Shown here piece by piece: positions 61,643 to 64,000 of a stretch of 64,000 bases of DNA (positions within the stretch are counted from its first letter, which is position 1; each line of letters starts with the position of its first letter). A program made the translations under genes and the position numbers. The DNA lies in assembly GCA_023953845.1 (NCBI GenBank), contig JAMLJC010000002.1, forward strand, positions 62,001 to 126,000, written 5' to 3'. The notes under the pieces are model-generated. The model did no database searches, was not told the origin of the DNA, and saw only the letters and a program-made list of their open reading frames with translations. Source of the DNA: Rhizobiaceae bacterium. GTDB lineage: Bacteria > Pseudomonadota > Alphaproteobacteria > Rhizobiales > Rhizobiaceae.

Positions 61643-62845
61643 TCAGTCTTTCACCACCAGCTTGCGGGGGACGTTTGCCAGGCATTCGACGCCAGTCTCG
61701 GTAATCAGGATCGATTCCGTGATCTCGAGCCCCATGTCCTCAAGCCACAGTCCGGTCATGAAATGGAAGGTCATACCGGGCGTGAGTTCGGTGCGGTCGC
61801 CGGGGCGCAGGCTCATGGTGCGCTCGCCCCAGTCCGGCGGGTAGCTGAGTCCGATCGAGTAGCCGGTGCGGCTGTCCTTGACGATGCCGTACTTCTTCAG
61901 CACCGCGAAGAAGGCGTTGGCGATGTCCTCGCACGCATTGCCGGGCTTCGCGGCCGCAAGGCCCGCCTCCATCCCCTCCAGCGTCGCCTTCTCGGCATCG
62001 AGGAAGGCCTGCGTCGGCTTGCCGAGGAACACGGTGCGTGACAGCGGGCAGTGGTAGCGGTTGTAGCAACCCGCGATCTCGAAGAACGTGCCCTCGTTCG
62101 CCCTCATGGGCTTGTCGTCCCAGGTGAGATGCGGGGCGGAGGCGTCCTCGCCCGACGGCAGCAGCGGCACAAGCGCCGGATAGTCGCCCCCGATCCTTCC
62201 TTCGGCGCTCTCCACGCCGCGGATGCCGGCGTCGTAGATCTCGGCGACGAGGTCGTTCTTGCGCATACCGACCTCGACCTTGTCGACGATACGCTGGTGC
62301 ATGGCCTCCACGATGCGCGCGGCCCTGCGCATATAGTCGATCTCGGTCGGGCTCTTGATGGCGCGCTGCCAGTTCACCAGTGCGGTCGCATCGAGGATGC
62401 GCGCATTCGGCAGATGCTTCTGAAGGGACAGGAAGGCGGCGGCCGAGAACCAGTAATTGTCGAGCTCGACGCCGATCGTCAGCCCGTCCCAGCGCCGCTC
62501 GGCGAGTACCTGCGCGAGGTAGTCCATCGGATGCCGCTCGGTCGACTGCACATAATGGTCGGCGTAGGGCACGATGTTTTCCTCGCTCAGCCAGGCCGTG
62601 CGGCGCGCGCCGTTGGCATCCTGACCGCGGCCATACCAGACGGGCTCGCCGTCCGGCGGAACGATGACGGCCTGGTGCACGTAGAACGACCAGCCGTCAT
62701 AGCCCGTCAGCCAATGCATGTTGGAGGGATCGCTGACGATCAGCAGGTCGATGCCTTTCGCCTCCATGGCGCGGCGCGTCTTCGCCAGCCGATCCGCATA
62801 TTCCTGCAAGCTGAAGCGGAGGTTTGGTTTCATTCTCTGGAGCAT
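61643..62845 (-). CDS. doeA: Ectoine hydrolase (EutD/DoeA)
   Basis: 400-aa M24-family (creatinase fold) enzyme that opens the ectoine ring. The N-terminal FSLQEYADRLAKTRRAMEAKGIDLLIV and LTGYDGWSFYVHQAVI, then NWQRAIKSPTEIDYMRRAARI, and the C-terminal RTGYSIGLSYPPDWGERTMS and GMTFHFMTGLWLEDMGLEITESILIT, are typical of DoeA. Several M24 metal ligands are changed, as usual in this branch. ATG at 62845 follows GGCAGG; MKP at 62833 is an alternative. Distinct from the DddP-like M24 gene at 2763. Confidence 0.93.
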   Translation of the reverse strand: MLQRMKPNLRFSLQEYADRLAKTRRAMEAKGIDLLIVSDPSNMHWLTGYDGWSFYVHQAVIVPPDGEPVWYGRGQDANGARRTAWLSEENIVPYADHYVQSTERHPMDYLAQVLAERRWDGLTIGVELDNYWFSAAAFLSLQKHLPNARILDATALVNWQRAIKSPTEIDYMRRAARIVEAMHQRIVDKVEVGMRKNDLVAEIYDAGIRGVESAEGRIGGDYPALVPLLPSGEDASAPHLTWDDKPMRANEGTFFEIAGCYNRYHCPLSRTVFLGKPTQAFLDAEKATLEGMEAGLAAAKPGNACEDIANAFFAVLKKYGIVKDSRTGYSIGLSYPPDWGERTMSLRPGDRTELTPGMTFHFMTGLWLEDMGLEITESILITETGVECLANVPRKLVVKD

Positions 62846-62866
62846 TCTGCACCTGCCTTGGCCTGC

Positions 62867-63859
62867 TCAACTTTCGAAAACGGTGCCGGCATCGGCCGCC
62901 CGGGCGCGGTCTCGCGCCAGCGTGGCGATGGCCGTGTCCTGTACGCCCGTCCCGGTCAGGTCGCAGACCGTGATGTCCGAGGCCGAGTGGCGACCCGGCG
63001 CGAGGCCGGCGACGATCTGCCCGAGTTCCGGGAAGTTCGTCGCCGCGCCGATCAGTCCGGCCGTGATCGCGTGGTGCAGTTCGCCAAGCCGTCGGGTCTG
63101 CTTCAGGCTGTCGGCGACGTAGAGGTCCGCGCGTGCGAGCGCGGCCGGCTCGATCTCGTTCTTGTGCTCGGCGTCCGAGCCCATCGCCGTGACATGCTGA
63201 CCTGGCGACAGCCAGTCCGCCTTCAGGATCGGCTTTTCGGCCGGCGTGGTGGTGACGACGATGTCCGCGCCGGAAACGGCCTGCTTCGGGTCCGTCCCGG
63301 CGCGTACGAGGATGCCCAGTTCCTCGCACAGCCTTGCGGCCAGCGTCTCTGCCTTTGCCGCAGCTCGCGCACAGATACGCGCTTCCACGATGGGCCGCAC
63401 TAGCGTCAGCGCCTTGAGCTGGAGTCGCGCCTGTACGCCCGCGCCGAAAATCGCGGCTATCGCCGCGTCTGGCCGCGCCAGGTGTTTTGCCGCCACCGCT
63501 CCGGCTGCGGCCGTGCGAACATCGGTCAGATAGCCGTTGTCGAGCAGCAGCGCCTCGACCAGCCCGGTCCCCGCGGAAAGCAGCACCATCATCCCGTTGA
63601 CGCTCGGCAGGCCGAGCTTCGGATTGTCGAAGAAGCCGGGGCTGATCTTGATGGCGAAGCCGTCGACGCCCGGCACATAGGCGGTCTTGACGTCGACTTC
63701 GCCGCGATGCTCGGGAATATCCAGCCGCAGGATCGGCGGCATTGCGACGGGCAGCGTCGCCAGCGCCCGGAAGGCGTTCTCCACGCAGTCGACCGCCGCT
63801 ATGTCGAGCGGCACGATCTTGCGAAGGTCTGCTTCGGTCAGGATGGTCATCCGGCTCAT
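62867..63859 (-). CDS. eutC: Ectoine utilisation protein EutC (ornithine cyclodeaminase-like)
   Basis: 330-aa protein of the ornithine cyclodeaminase/mu-crystallin family. NAD-binding motif IFGAGVQARLQLKAL, with DVRTAAAGAVAAKHLARPD and VTTTPAEKPILKADWLSPGQHV also seen. It lies between eutB and doeA as in other ectoine operons. Start at 63859 overlaps the eutB stop by 4 bp (ATGA); ATG at 63850 is an alternative. Suggested role is in stereochemical or ring rearrangement of hydroxyectoine intermediates. Confidence 0.9.
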   Translation of the reverse strand: MSRMTILTEADLRKIVPLDIAAVDCVENAFRALATLPVAMPPILRLDIPEHRGEVDVKTAYVPGVDGFAIKISPGFFDNPKLGLPSVNGMMVLLSAGTGLVEALLLDNGYLTDVRTAAAGAVAAKHLARPDAAIAAIFGAGVQARLQLKALTLVRPIVEARICARAAAKAETLAARLCEELGILVRAGTDPKQAVSGADIVVTTTPAEKPILKADWLSPGQHVTAMGSDAEHKNEIEPAALARADLYVADSLKQTRRLGELHHAITAGLIGAATNFPELGQIVAGLAPGRHSASDITVCDLTGTGVQDTAIATLARDRARAADAGTVFES

Positions 63860-64000
63860 GCGGCAGGTCCTTCCTCGCGCCACGTTCCGCACACGATGCT
63901 GCGGTGCAAATCCATGTCGATGTTGCGTCCCGAGACGAGGACGACCGTTTCCCCGTCGGGCCTCACCTTGCCGGCGAGGATGGCGGCGATTCCGACGGCT
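63856..64000 (-). CDS. eutB: Ectoine utilisation threonine-dehydratase-like EutB, 3' end only
   Basis: The last 47 residues of a PLP-dependent fold-type II protein, read on the minus strand: AVGIAAILAGKVRPDGETVV, then LVSGRNIDMDLH (the Ser/Gly/Asn cap of the threonine dehydratase family) and a stop at 63856. The rest lies beyond the window. Identity as eutB rests on its position next to eutC with a 4-bp overlap and on this C-terminal motif. Confidence 0.75.
   Translation of the reverse strand, partial: AVGIAAILAGKVRPDGETVVLVSGRNIDMDLHRSIVCGTWREEGPAA

Overview
The window looks like part of an alphaproteobacterial genome, most likely Hyphomicrobiales near Mesorhizobium or Aminobacter. It is GC-rich, has many 4-bp ATGA gene overlaps, is dense in ABC importers and catabolic operons, and carries an ectoine-degradation gene order known from this class. 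This placement is inferred from gene content. No rRNA, tRNA or CRISPR array was seen.

Left part (1-7.7 kb): the tail of an SDR oxidoreductase; a minus-strand operon with a DddP-like M24 protein and two tandem beta-hydroxyacid dehydrogenases, divergent from a LysR regulator; an AraC regulator; and an O-methyltransferase. From 7.7 to 15.1 kb is a decayed stretch: a cytochrome c stub abutting a TRAP binding-protein stub, an IS110 transposase with an amber codon, a frameshifted Cys-rich protein of unknown function, an HMGL-like gene cut by a complete 1239-bp IS3-family element, and a terminase remnant.

From 15.1 to 25.9 kb two divergent operons appear to form one pathway: a polyamine-type ABC importer, an M20 amidohydrolase, a DadA/PuuB-like oxidase, a cupin, a beta-amino-acid-type transaminase, a GntR regulator, a BKACE enzyme and a thioesterase. 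The likely logic is import, deacylation, transamination to a beta-keto acid, cleavage with acetyl-CoA and release of the acid. A class III cyclase-TPR protein follows. A YcaO-TfuA pair with an upstream 234-aa protein of unknown function (28.0-30.7 kb) is a candidate peptide- or protein-thioamidation locus.

From 31 to 36.7 kb is another eroded zone: a berberine-bridge oxidase tail fused head-on to a truncated livF, an intact Leu/Ile/Val-type binding protein, an MBL hydrolase, a MarR regulator, and two frameshifted pseudogenes. From 36.7 to 42.6 kb is a sulfur-handling cluster: a triple-rhodanese protein, CcdA, a thioredoxin-like protein, an SseA-like periplasmic rhodanese, a TsuA-like YeeE/YedE transporter, a secreted protein with nine NPCAAx repeats, and an uncharacterised protein.

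From 42.7 to 52.2 kb is a LacI-associated nucleoside-type locus: alpha/beta hydrolase, GATase-like protein, nucleoside hydrolase, BMP-type ABC importer and acetamidase/formamidase. From 52.5 to 57.0 kb is a sulfonate uptake and desulfonation operon. It converges on an ectoine catabolism operon (57.1-64.0 kb, minus strand) in the order eutB-eutC-doeA-doeB-asnC-doeC-doeD, running off the right edge.
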